DNA of 64,000 bases from Flagellimonas beolgyonensis. GTDB lineage: Bacteria; Bacteroidota; Bacteroidia; Flavobacteriales; Flavobacteriaceae. A program made the position numbers and the translations under genes. Shown here in pieces: positions 1-10,470 of the stretch (its first letter is position 1; the number at the start of each line of letters is the position of its first letter). The stretch lies in contig NZ_RZMY01000003.1 in assembly GCF_003992615.1 (NCBI RefSeq), positions 2,501 to 66,500 of the forward strand, in the 5' to 3' direction. The notes beneath the pieces are model-generated. The model did not search any database. It was not told the origin of the DNA and saw only the letters and a program-made list of their open reading frames with translations.

Positions 1-550
<550 letters not shown>

Positions 551-718
551 GCACCTGTACCTAAGTACAAATGCCCTCTCGTAATCCTTATATATTCTAT
601 TCTACTTCGTGTTTCTTCTTTTGACTTCGCCATGATGGTAAAACCATCACGCTCCGTCCCAATATGTCAATGAACTTTCTGGCACACCGCCACACCGATC
701 GGTGGACGGCACTTGCCG

Positions 719-795
719 TGGTGGAGAATAAGGGAGTCGAACCCTTGACCTCCTGCGTGCAAGGCAGGCGCTCTAGCCAGCTGAGCTAATTCCCC
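719..795 (-). tRNA. tRNA-Ala (anticodon TGC)
   Basis: The minus strand folds as a full cloverleaf: a GGGGAAT acceptor arm pairs with ATTCTCC, the D arm reads AGCTCAGCTGG, the anticodon loop is CTTGCAC with TGC, and the T arm holds GGTTCGACTCC. The discriminator A at 722 is followed by CCA (721-719), so the 3' CCA is encoded in the DNA. It sits in the 16S-23S spacer, as is usual for this tRNA. Confidence 0.96.
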
Positions 796-970
796 AGTCT
801 AGTTGATTGTTGTTCGTTGTTCGTTGATCGTAATCTCCATCAACCATCAACCAAGAACCAACAACTGGTGTCTCAACTTCCAGAATTTCCTATTCAATAC
901 TTTTTTAAAGAACTTTTATAAACCTTGAACCCAAAACTCAAAACTTATAACCGCGGCTTCGCCGCTTCCG

Positions 971-1044
971 TAGTCTCAGGCAGACTCGAACTGCCGACCT
1001 CTACATTATCAGTGTAGCGCTCTAACCAGCTGAGCTATGAGACT
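971..1044 (-). tRNA. tRNA-Ile (anticodon GAT)
   Basis: The minus strand shows a 7-bp acceptor stem AGTCTCA/TGAGACT, the D arm TAGCTCAGCTGGTTAGAGC, the anticodon loop CTGATAA with GAT, and the T loop GTTCGAGTC. The bases after the discriminator (A at 971) are CGG, so CCA is not encoded, unlike the neighbouring tRNA-Ala. Standard internal spacer tRNA of a bacterial rRNA operon. Confidence 0.96.
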
Positions 1045-1152
1045 GTCTTGGCCTTTTCTTGCCAGTATATCAACAAACATATCATAAACGACAGCACAAA
1101 GATAAAAGGACCACCTCGTGCGGGACCCCCGTCTCCGGGCGTCTCTTTCTCT

Positions 1153-2680
<1,528 letters not shown>

Positions 2681-2864
2681 ATTTCCTTGAATGTCTGTCC
2701 GACACCCGGAAAACCGAAGTCCCCGCATCAAAATGGTTCTTATTCTCTTTACGCTGTCGTTACAATATGTATATGAACTTCTTCTTCAATTTTTCCGAAA
2801 AAAAATTGGCCAAATGACCAAATCCCCTCTCGAAAACAACCCAGCCTCATCAGCTAAGCGGGTG

Positions 2865-2897
2865 CAAATATAAGCACGTTATTTTTACTCCGCAAAA
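2865..2897 (-). promoter_or_regulatory. rRNA operon promoter
   Basis: On the minus strand a perfect Bacteroidota -7 element TATATTTG (2872-2865) lies 20 bp downstream of a -33 TTTTG (2897-2893). An A/T-rich stretch at 2898-2940 could act as an UP-like element. Transcription would start near 2858, giving a leader of about 180 nt before 16S. The 305-bp region 2681-2985 holds this promoter and leader and no gene. Confidence 0.8.
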
Positions 2898-2985
2898 TGT
2901 TTTGGCATATTTTTTTTCGAAAAAAAATCATAAAATTATAAGTGCTTGTTTTTCAATATCGATTAATGGAACTGCCCTAAAAATT

Positions 2986-5028
2986 TTATGAGAAAAAATT
3001 CCAGACCAACCCAAAACGAATCACAAAATCGCGATAAGGGTAGTTGGGCGCGGAGTAATAATTAGGCTCGGAAAAGATGGAATTCAAGTGTTCCGCCTTC
3101 AAATAAATTCTGGTTTGCCTCACTTTTGCATTTATAAAAAAGTCAATCAACGGATATCCTCCCAATTCTTCGTTATTCTGAATATAAAATTCTCCCAACA
3201 AAGGATTATAGGCATCCATGTGATAAGCCGTAAAGTATTTGAACGTGACCCCTGTCTGAATAAACATGGCTTTCTTGAACACATCACTGGAGAAGTATAG
3301 GGAATTTCTGGTGATCAACTCCGGCAGGTTCAACACTTGCGTCTCTTGGGTAACGTCTTGATACAATACCGTATTCATCAATGCCCATTTACGCCATTTA
3401 AACTCCTTTGTGTATTTTACCCGAAGATGGTTGATGGTACTTGATTCCTGAAACGGACTTACGAATGCCGTTTCCTGTCCTGCATCAATCTGTTCCTGCG
3501 TGGCCGTGGACCTAAAGAAGGTGTAATTGTCCAAGGCAGTATACTCGGCCTCCAACAAACCGTACTTTTTGGAATCTAAGCCAAAACTGATGTTTTTTGT
3601 CCGCATCTTATCGAAACTTCCATCGTTCTGCCAATTGAAATTTCTATAATCACTTTGAAACAACAAATAATTGAAATCGGGCATTCTTGACGACAAATGA
3701 ATCGAACCTATTATCGTATTGTTTTCATTGATCTTATATTTGGTCAAAGCATCAAAATTGTTGCCGGTCAAATCCCCTACCACGGTGTAATTTACATTTC
3801 CCTTCAGCAATAATGGCCCAATAGTATTTACATAGGAGCCACCCACTGAAATCTCTTCGCCCTTCAATTGGTTGGGGATGGTTCCCGCATCCGTTACCAA
3901 AATACTATTGAAATAATAATTGTAATTGTAAAGCCCAACGTTGCCCGTTAACCTACCCAATGTTTTATTGTAAAATTCCAACGATCCTTTATTGAACATG
4001 GTCTTTAACCTTGCCTTATCCTCTATGGGGACCAAAAAAGGATCATTCCCAAATGGTGCTGTCGGGGGGACGGAGGACTGGGTAAATTGGTAAATTTTGG
4101 TCTCATAGCTAAACTCATGGCTTATGGCAAGGGAGGTCTGTTCAACGTTTGTGGAATCTTTTTGGCGCTTGACCAGTTTAAAGCCATGGTCCAAAAAATA
4201 GCGCTTGCCCAAAATTCTGCTATCTGCATTCGTATACAACAGATCTATCTTTGCCCTATCCTGAAAGTCGGGCAAATCATCTTCGAACTGACTTCTATTG
4301 GCCAATCCTCCACTTTCCTCATCTTCTAGATCCTGAGCAGCGATGTGGCCTCTAATAGCATACCTGCCATTTGCACTTGCATAGTTGAAGGAGGTCCTAA
4401 ATTTCGCATCCTGAGCCTGCTCGTAACGATATTTTCCCAGCGACCGAAACCCAGTATAAGCAACTGAGGCATTGAACCTTTTGGAAGTGTTGAAAGTCAA
4501 CAAAGCGTCTAAAAATTGGCCTTGTTCCATGGTGGTCTTGAACATAAGCTCCGTCATGGGAGTAGGTACATTGTAATATCGGATATCTTCTTTCTCAGCA
4601 TAGCCATAGTGTTTGGCCTTGGCGCCCATCCGTGGATAATAGGATGTGGTTGAAAATTGTCTGCCCAGCTCATTATATTGCTGCCCCATATTGGCAAAGG
4701 GCATCAGCTCAAATTCATCCCTTCGAATGTAATTATATAAGTATTCCTTATTAATGGTGAGCGTGGTATCCAAATAAACGGTATCCCTTTGGTACGAGAT
4801 GATTTTATAATCCTGAACTGAAACCGAGTCTTTATTGCCGTACCTAAAACTTTTTGAATCGTCGTCATCTCTTCTGTTTATAACCGCCCCTTTGCCTATT
4901 GAATCATTTTGACGTAACATGACATCTCCTTTGGATGTTACAGGCTGTTTTTTTGGTGGCACCGGATCTTGTTGTGCAACTATGTTATGGCTATAAAACA
5001 GCACTAAGGCAATTAGCAAAAATCTCAT
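2986..5028 (-). CDS. Putative porin, Porin_10-like outer-membrane beta-barrel
   Basis: The 680-residue product starts with a signal peptide (MRFLLIALVLFYSHNIVAQ) and continues with a basic, polar linker and then alternating aromatic/polar strands typical of a beta-barrel. It ends in FGLVWNFFS, with the terminal aromatic pattern of outer-membrane barrels. It resembles the 'putative porin' family (Porin_10) found widely in Flavobacteriia, whose substrate is not known. An in-frame TTG lies 7 codons upstream, but the ATG at 5028 fits the signal peptide and the promoter better. It is transcribed toward the rRNA operon. A terminator separates it from the upstream susD gene, so it has its own promoter. 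Confidence 0.8.
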   Translation of the reverse strand: MRFLLIALVLFYSHNIVAQQDPVPPKKQPVTSKGDVMLRQNDSIGKGAVINRRDDDDSKSFRYGNKDSVSVQDYKIISYQRDTVYLDTTLTINKEYLYNYIRRDEFELMPFANMGQQYNELGRQFSTTSYYPRMGAKAKHYGYAEKEDIRYYNVPTPMTELMFKTTMEQGQFLDALLTFNTSKRFNASVAYTGFRSLGKYRYEQAQDAKFRTSFNYASANGRYAIRGHIAAQDLEDEESGGLANRSQFEDDLPDFQDRAKIDLLYTNADSRILGKRYFLDHGFKLVKRQKDSTNVEQTSLAISHEFSYETKIYQFTQSSVPPTAPFGNDPFLVPIEDKARLKTMFNKGSLEFYNKTLGRLTGNVGLYNYNYYFNSILVTDAGTIPNQLKGEEISVGGSYVNTIGPLLLKGNVNYTVVGDLTGNNFDALTKYKINENNTIIGSIHLSSRMPDFNYLLFQSDYRNFNWQNDGSFDKMRTKNISFGLDSKKYGLLEAEYTALDNYTFFRSTATQEQIDAGQETAFVSPFQESSTINHLRVKYTKEFKWRKWALMNTVLYQDVTQETQVLNLPELITRNSLYFSSDVFKKAMFIQTGVTFKYFTAYHMDAYNPLLGEFYIQNNEELGGYPLIDFFINAKVRQTRIYLKAEHLNSIFSEPNYYSAPNYPYRDFVIRFGLVWNFFS

Positions 5029-5046
5029 TCCATGGTATTGATTAGG

Positions 5047-5075
5047 CAAAGGTAAAAGTTTTGGTTTTAAACAAA
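5047..5075 (-). promoter_or_regulatory. Promoter of the putative porin gene
   Basis: Minus-strand -7 element TACCTTTG (5054-5047) with a TTTG -33 element (5075-5072), spacer 17 bp, within the range reported for Flavobacterium promoters. The predicted start near 5040 leaves a leader of only about 12 nt before the ATG at 5028. Confidence 0.6.
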
Positions 5076-5092
5076 TGTGAAAGTTAGGTCAT

Positions 5093-5122
5093 AAAAAAAG
5101 CCCCCAAATATTGGGGGCTTTT
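5093..5122 (-). terminator. Intrinsic terminator of the susCD pair
   Basis: AAAAGCCCCC-AATATTT-GGGGGCTTTTTTT on the minus strand: a strong GC stem followed by a T run, 35 bp after the susD stop codon. It ends the SusC/SusD transcript before the porin gene. Confidence 0.85.
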
Positions 5123-5157
5123 CAATACTATATTCAAATAATTTGAACGATGCGCTA

Positions 5158-6546
5158 TTAGTAGCCAGCGTTCTGTTCCATATTGGAGTTGGCGTTGATT
5201 TCACCTATCGGAATTGGCCAAGGGAACAAGTCACTTGGGTAATTGATAATGCCCAAACTATTTTGAGCCGTACCCCAATAAGGCATGTCCATACCAGTTC
5301 TCATCATGTCATCAAAGCGGAAACCTTCGAACATCAACTCTTTTCTTCGCTCATTAAGAATGTCATCTTTGGTTACACTGGCATACGCGCTAGCACCACG
5401 ATTACTGGTAATCAAATTGATTTGCGTAAGTGCATCGCCTCCAGTTTCCAACAATGCTTCGGCATAGTTAAGAATAACTTCCTCATATCTAAAAAGCGGA
5501 ATGTTGTCAGCCCCAACTGCGGTATCAGGGTATTTACCAATATTTCTCAATCGAGTACCACCGTCTTGGTATCCCAAAATATCCCTACGTACATCTCCGT
5601 CCTCGAACAAATCGAACACTGAACTTACCACTTCAATATCGCCATACCCTGCAGGGGCATCCGAAGGGAAACGGTAGATATATGACAACGCATTGGAACC
5701 TGCGTTATCCGAGCCACTGAACGCCAATTCGAACAATACGTTCGATCCGCCGTCACCAGCCCAACTGCTTACATAGGAACCTGCACTAACGATAGAATAC
5801 AATCCAGAGTTGATAACAGCCTCAGAAGCGGAAACCGCTCTACCCCAATCACCGAAATAAACGGCAACACGAGCCTCAAGAGCTTTCGCCACATACTTGG
5901 ACACAATGGTCTTTGAAGTATCATAGCTGGAATCCATCATAGCGAATGCTGTTTCCAAATCGCTATAAATGGCTGCTTTAACTTCATCAACTGTATTTCT
6001 GGCCGGATCCAAGTTCTCACCTTTAAATTCGGTAACAACAGGCACGCCCAAATTTCCACTGGTTGAAGCATGTTGTTGTCCATAAACCCTTAGCAAATCG
6101 TAGTGGGCCAAAGCGCGAAGAATCATCGCTGCACCCTGTAAATGCTCACCATACGCCTGATCACCCTCCAATGTGGTTACATCTGTGTTGATAATGATGT
6201 TTGCATTGGCAATTACATAATAGGCCTCTTCCCACATAAATCCGGAATTGGCGTTTTGTTCGTACTCACCTTGAGTAGTGAACCTACCCGAGTTACCATT
6301 TGAGAAACAGTTGTCTGACCGTACCTCCCAGGTAGCAATCATGTCGCGCCCATAATAACCTGAACCTGTTAGGGTATTGTGCGCTCCTTTTAGGATACTG
6401 TAAAGGTTATCCACTTTGGTAACACTCCCTTCAACACTTTTGTTCTGGGTAAGGGTTGGTTCTAAGCTGTCCGCTGTACAAGACCCCAAAATAAGTCCGG
6501 CACTGGCCAACAGCACAATGTTAAATTTATTAATTATTCTTTTCAT
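5158..6546 (-). CDS. SusD/RagB family nutrient-binding lipoprotein
   Basis: A 462-residue lipoprotein: the N-terminus carries a signal with lipobox LGSC near residues 20-23. The body has SusD-like features, including an N-terminal part that ends near EEAYYVIANANIII and a TPR-rich fold. The C-terminal part holds the conserved FRYEEVILNYAEALLETGG and ERRKELMFEGFRFDDMMR segments of RagB/SusD proteins. SusD proteins sit on the cell surface as lids over the SusC channel and bind oligosaccharides or peptides. The gene starts 10 bp after susC, so the two are co-transcribed. No glycosidase or peptidase is adjacent, so the substrate cannot be told. Confidence 0.95.
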   Translation of the reverse strand: MKRIINKFNIVLLASAGLILGSCTADSLEPTLTQNKSVEGSVTKVDNLYSILKGAHNTLTGSGYYGRDMIATWEVRSDNCFSNGNSGRFTTQGEYEQNANSGFMWEEAYYVIANANIIINTDVTTLEGDQAYGEHLQGAAMILRALAHYDLLRVYGQQHASTSGNLGVPVVTEFKGENLDPARNTVDEVKAAIYSDLETAFAMMDSSYDTSKTIVSKYVAKALEARVAVYFGDWGRAVSASEAVINSGLYSIVSAGSYVSSWAGDGGSNVLFELAFSGSDNAGSNALSYIYRFPSDAPAGYGDIEVVSSVFDLFEDGDVRRDILGYQDGGTRLRNIGKYPDTAVGADNIPLFRYEEVILNYAEALLETGGDALTQINLITSNRGASAYASVTKDDILNERRKELMFEGFRFDDMMRTGMDMPYWGTAQNSLGIINYPSDLFPWPIPIGEINANSNMEQNAGY

Positions 6547-6556
6547 CTTCTTTTTC

Positions 6557-9500
6557 TTAGAAATTTATGTTTACACCTAGAGAAATTGAACGGGCCGGAG
6601 GAGTTTCAAGTCCTGTTTCCCCTGGATCCACAGTACCATTCTGGCTAGAGATGTCTACTTCGGGGTCAAACAACAAATTGTCATCTTTCACCCAAGTTGC
6701 CAAGTTGTTACCTCTTAGGAAAAAGCTCAACTTTGTCAAACCAATTTTTTCAAGCGCCTTTGCAGGCACATTGTAACCAACTGTAACGGCACGCAATCTC
6801 ATGAAATCAGCATCGTATAGATACTTGGAATGACGTTGCCATGGTGTTGCAGAAGTGGTGAATGCACCGTTTCTTGCAATATCCCCAGGCTGCTGCCATC
6901 TATCCAACAATGATGTATATCCTTGGAAGGCCAAAATTGGATAAGCATTTGACTCGTTCAAGTACCTATGCCATCCTTCATAGATCTTGTGACCACCGGC
7001 ATAGTAACCAGTTGCGTTCAAGAAGAATCCTTTGTATCTAAAGTTTAAATTAAGTCCAGCTGTTGTTTTGGGAATCGCATTTCCACCTTGGAAAACCGCC
7101 TCAGCTTCGTTGAAGTTGGTAGTTGTGGCACCGTCGACTCCGTTAATATACCATTCTTCTTGACCAGTGTCCGGATTTACACCTGCCCATGTTGGCATGT
7201 ACCATGCATAAGCTGGGTGTCCAGTTTCGATTCTGGTTCTAACAGTTGTAATGGTTCTTTCCTCACCATTAGGATCCACCGGCAATTTGGTAATCTCGTT
7301 TTCAACAAAAGATATATTACCTCCGATAGTCAATCCCACATCTTGGGTATCTACCACATTGTAGCTCAAATCCAATTCAAAACCTTTGTTGTTCAACTCA
7401 CCAATGTTCTGAACTTGACTGGTGAAACCAGTGGTTCTTGAAAGTGGCACATCCAACAAAAGGTCTTTCGAATCCCTATTAAAGTATGCAAAGCTACCGC
7501 TCAACTTGTTGTTGAACAATCCAAAGTCAACACCAACATCCAACGTATGGGATGTTTCCCAAGTCAAATCTTGATTACCGAATGTGTCAACATATTGTGC
7601 ACCTTCACCACCGTAATCAGCAGAGTAACCAAACAATGATTGGTATTGGTTCAAACCAATGTTCGCGTTACCGGTAACACCATAAGAAGCACGCAATTTA
7701 AGGGCATTAATAATTTCAGAGTCCGCCAAGAAAGCTTCTTTGTTTAAGTTCCAAGCTCCACCAACAGACCAGAAGCTACCCCAACGGTTGTTTTTACTGA
7801 AACGAGAGTTACCTTCCCTTCTGAAGGACAAATCCAAAACATAACGGCTATCAAAGGCAGAGTAGTTAACCAACCCCATGTAAGCTCCAACATACCAATC
7901 ACTGAAAGAAGAACTAACAGAAGTTGGCGTTCCCAAGTTATCTAGGAACTGAAGACCTTCATCAGCAAAATTCTGTCCAGCACCACCAACGAAATAACGT
8001 CTGTTGGATTGGTATTCCTGAAGTACTTTAATCTTGAATCTATGATCTTGGCTCAATTCCCAATTGTAATCAAAATAGTTTTGGAAAACATAGAATACAT
8101 TGGTTCTGTCATACTGGCTGGCATCACCACTGGTTGGCTCACCGTAACCATATGTTGGGTTGGAGTACGATCTAAAGTTGTACAACTGAAGGTCAACGTT
8201 AAACGTGGAACCAAAAGTAAGGTTATTGGTCAAATCCCAAGTCACACCATTGTTGGAAACGATACGGGTCAATCTGTTTTCAGCCGTATTGTTTTCTGTC
8301 AGGTACAATGGGTTTGGCAATGAACCTCCAAACTGGTTTATACTTCCATCCTCGTTATATGGCAACACCAATGGAGAAAGGAAGAATTTCACTGTACGTG
8401 GGCTCTCAAAATACGCACTGGTTTCCAAAAATGCATTCTGTAGCATGTGGGAAGCTTGGTTATTTGAAGAGAATGTAATCTTATTGTTCAGTTTCTTTGA
8501 AAAATTCAAAGACCCAGAGATTCGCTCGAAATCAGAACCGATTACAGTAGCCTCCTGTTGCATGTACCCAAGGGAAGCAAAGAAAGTGTGCCCTTCATCA
8601 CCACCTGAGGCAGAGAAGCTATGCTGTTGGATAACAGCATCTTTGTTTCGCACTACCCTATCCCAATGTGCTTCTGGACGACCATTGGCATCCCACTCGG
8701 CGTAAGGACCAGCAAGCAGGGCAGCTTCAGCTTCAGCCTTTGAAGCATAAAAGCCATCATTGAAATAGGCCTCGGATGCAAGCTCCAAACGATTGGCCGC
8801 CGTCAATGGCACTGGACCCGTGATCGCATCGTTCTGGAAACCATAGCTACTATTGATGCTAAATACCGTTTTACCTGCTTTTCCACTTTTGGTAGTAATA
8901 AGAATTACACCATTGGATCCACGAGCACCGTATTGTGCAGTCGCAGATGCATCCTTAAGAACTGTTATGGAAGCGATGTTGTTTTGATCCAAACCAGCCA
9001 ACGCTGACAAAGAAGAATAAGCACCACTTGAACCCACATTGGTATTGCTCACAGGCACACCATCGATTACATACAATGGCTCGTTACCAGCTGTAATGGA
9101 ACTGATACCCCTGATACGGATGTTGGCAACAGAACCGGGTGTACCTGAGGTGGCGGATACCGTTAGACCAGAAACATTACCTTGAAGTGCCTGGTCCACA
9201 GAAGGTGCGATAATCTCACCTAACTTCTCAGAATCAACTTTAACAACCGATCCTGTGATGTCGGAACGTCTTTGAGAGGTATACCCTGTTACAACAACCT
9301 CTTCCAAGGCTTGGGCATCCTCTTCCATCTGGATATTGATGGTGCTGGCCGAACCAACTGTACGTTCCACTGTCTTTTGACCAATGTAGCTGAAACGCAA
9401 TACTTGACCAACGGAAGCGGAAACGGTATAATTACCATCAAAATCCGTTTGTGTTCCGACAGATGTACCTACTACAACCACGGAAACACCTGGCAACGGC

Positions 9501-9610
9501 AGACCGGTTTGGTCCGTAACATTACCTGAAATTGTTTTCTCTTGTGCAAAAGAGAAGGACATGCATAATGCCAAAAACGGCAGAAGCATGTACATTAATC
9601 TAGTTTTCAT
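6557..9610 (-). CDS. SusC/RagA family TonB-linked outer-membrane protein
   Basis: A 1,017-residue TonB-dependent transporter. After a signal peptide (to about residue 22) comes a carboxypeptidase-D-like regulatory domain (about 25-105, GNVTDQTGLPLPGVSVVV). A TonB-dependent plug follows, with the family signatures ALQGNVSGL and IRIRG about 140-170 and YGARGSNGVILITTK about 225-240. A large beta-barrel ends in GVNINF. It forms the outer-membrane channel of a Sus-like complex with the downstream SusD lid and imports a polymer fragment using TonB/ExbBD energy. It is the first gene of the two-gene unit; no anti-sigma/ECF pair is adjacent. Confidence 0.96.
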   Translation of the reverse strand: MKTRLMYMLLPFLALCMSFSFAQEKTISGNVTDQTGLPLPGVSVVVVGTSVGTQTDFDGNYTVSASVGQVLRFSYIGQKTVERTVGSASTINIQMEEDAQALEEVVVTGYTSQRRSDITGSVVKVDSEKLGEIIAPSVDQALQGNVSGLTVSATSGTPGSVANIRIRGISSITAGNEPLYVIDGVPVSNTNVGSSGAYSSLSALAGLDQNNIASITVLKDASATAQYGARGSNGVILITTKSGKAGKTVFSINSSYGFQNDAITGPVPLTAANRLELASEAYFNDGFYASKAEAEAALLAGPYAEWDANGRPEAHWDRVVRNKDAVIQQHSFSASGGDEGHTFFASLGYMQQEATVIGSDFERISGSLNFSKKLNNKITFSSNNQASHMLQNAFLETSAYFESPRTVKFFLSPLVLPYNEDGSINQFGGSLPNPLYLTENNTAENRLTRIVSNNGVTWDLTNNLTFGSTFNVDLQLYNFRSYSNPTYGYGEPTSGDASQYDRTNVFYVFQNYFDYNWELSQDHRFKIKVLQEYQSNRRYFVGGAGQNFADEGLQFLDNLGTPTSVSSSFSDWYVGAYMGLVNYSAFDSRYVLDLSFRREGNSRFSKNNRWGSFWSVGGAWNLNKEAFLADSEIINALKLRASYGVTGNANIGLNQYQSLFGYSADYGGEGAQYVDTFGNQDLTWETSHTLDVGVDFGLFNNKLSGSFAYFNRDSKDLLLDVPLSRTTGFTSQVQNIGELNNKGFELDLSYNVVDTQDVGLTIGGNISFVENEITKLPVDPNGEERTITTVRTRIETGHPAYAWYMPTWAGVNPDTGQEEWYINGVDGATTTNFNEAEAVFQGGNAIPKTTAGLNLNFRYKGFFLNATGYYAGGHKIYEGWHRYLNESNAYPILAFQGYTSLLDRWQQPGDIARNGAFTTSATPWQRHSKYLYDADFMRLRAVTVGYNVPAKALEKIGLTKLSFFLRGNNLATWVKDDNLLFDPEVDISSQNGTVDPGETGLETPPARSISLGVNINF

Positions 9611-9639
9611 GTACTACTTTTTTTGAATTAGCGTTGCCA

Positions 9640-9669
9640 AAAATCTAGATAAAAACTTGAGAAACCAAA
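9640..9669 (-). promoter_or_regulatory. Possible promoter of the susCD pair
   Basis: A -7-like TAGATTTT (9647-9640) with a TTTG -33 element (9669-9666) and an 18-bp spacer, about 30-60 bp upstream of the susC start. The -7 lacks the final G of the consensus, so this is tentative. Confidence 0.35.
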
Positions 9670-9844
9670 AAAATTAACAGGGAGCCATCAACTTGCAAAT
9701 GCCTAACTTTGAATAAATTTTTATAAACTTTAACAACATTAAATATTGTAAATAACTGTATATGAATTATGTAAGAATTTCTTTTCACATTTATTTAACC
9801 TTAATACTTATATTGATCCAAACTGTGTTAAAATTTTAACTATT

Positions 9845-10441
9845 GTGTTAAAGTCTTGTTACCGGACACTTTTTGAAGCAGGAACCGATGAAGCAGGAAG
9901 AGGATGCTTGGCCGGACCCGTTACTGCTGCAGCCATAATACTACCGGAAAAATTTTCAAATTCGGTGCTTAACGACTCCAAACAACTTTCCGAGGCCAAA
10001 AGAGACAGTTTACGCCCGATATTGGAATCCAAGGCCCTATCTTTTGGTGTTTGCCATGTATTTGAAGAAGAAATTGACCAGATGAATATTTTAAATGCCT
10101 CCATCCTTGCCATGCACCGAGCCCTGGATCAACTTCAAAAACAACCAAGTTTTATCATTGTGGATGGCAACCGATTTAAACCCTATGCAGACATCGAACA
10201 TTGCTGCATAATAAAAGGAGATGGCAAGTACCTCAGCATAGCTGCAGCCTCTGTTTTGGCCAAGACCCACAGGGATGCGTATATGGCAAAGATTCATGAA
10301 GAATTTCCCATGTATAATTGGAAAAAGAACAAGGGATACCCCACCAAGGAACACAGGGAGGCCATAAAAAAGTATGGATTGACCAAGTACCATCGAAAAA
10401 GCTTCAAACAGTTGCCGAATCAATTGACACTGGATATCTAA
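9845..10441 (+). CDS. rnhB: Ribonuclease HII
   Basis: A 198-residue enzyme that cuts the RNA strand of RNA-DNA hybrids and removes single ribonucleotides from DNA. The catalytic acidic residues are visible: AGTDEAGRG (Asp15, Glu16), the NDSKQLS motif near 44-49, and IIVDGNR with Asp107. The C-terminus has the family segment [35 protein letters not shown]. Length is normal. The start is GTG at 9845, since the only upstream in-frame codons are not good starts and the conserved core begins 11 residues later. A lipoprotein gene follows after 29 bp with its own promoter inside the rnhB 3' end. Confidence 0.95.
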   Translation: MLKSCYRTLFEAGTDEAGRGCLAGPVTAAAIILPEKFSNSVLNDSKQLSEAKRDSLRPILESKALSFGVCHVFEEEIDQMNILNASILAMHRALDQLQKQPSFIIVDGNRFKPYADIEHCCIIKGDGKYLSIAAASVLAKTHRDAYMAKIHEEFPMYNWKKNKGYPTKEHREAIKKYGLTKYHRKSFKQLPNQLTLDI

Positions 10442-10455
10442 AAATCCTAACTTTG
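10424..10455 (+). promoter_or_regulatory. Promoter inside the 3' end of rnhB
   Basis: -33 TTG (10424-10426), 21-bp spacer, perfect -7 TAACTTTG (10448-10455). The predicted start is about 10 nt before the ATG at 10471, so the lipoprotein gene can be transcribed on its own with a very short leader. Confidence 0.6.
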
Positions 10456-10470
10456 TTCGAAACTTCAGCA

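Noticed and set aside
5158-9610. Polysaccharide utilisation locus around susCD
   Set aside because: No glycoside hydrolase, polysaccharide lyase, sulfatase or hybrid regulator is next to the pair; the GH3 gene is 20 kb away in another unit.
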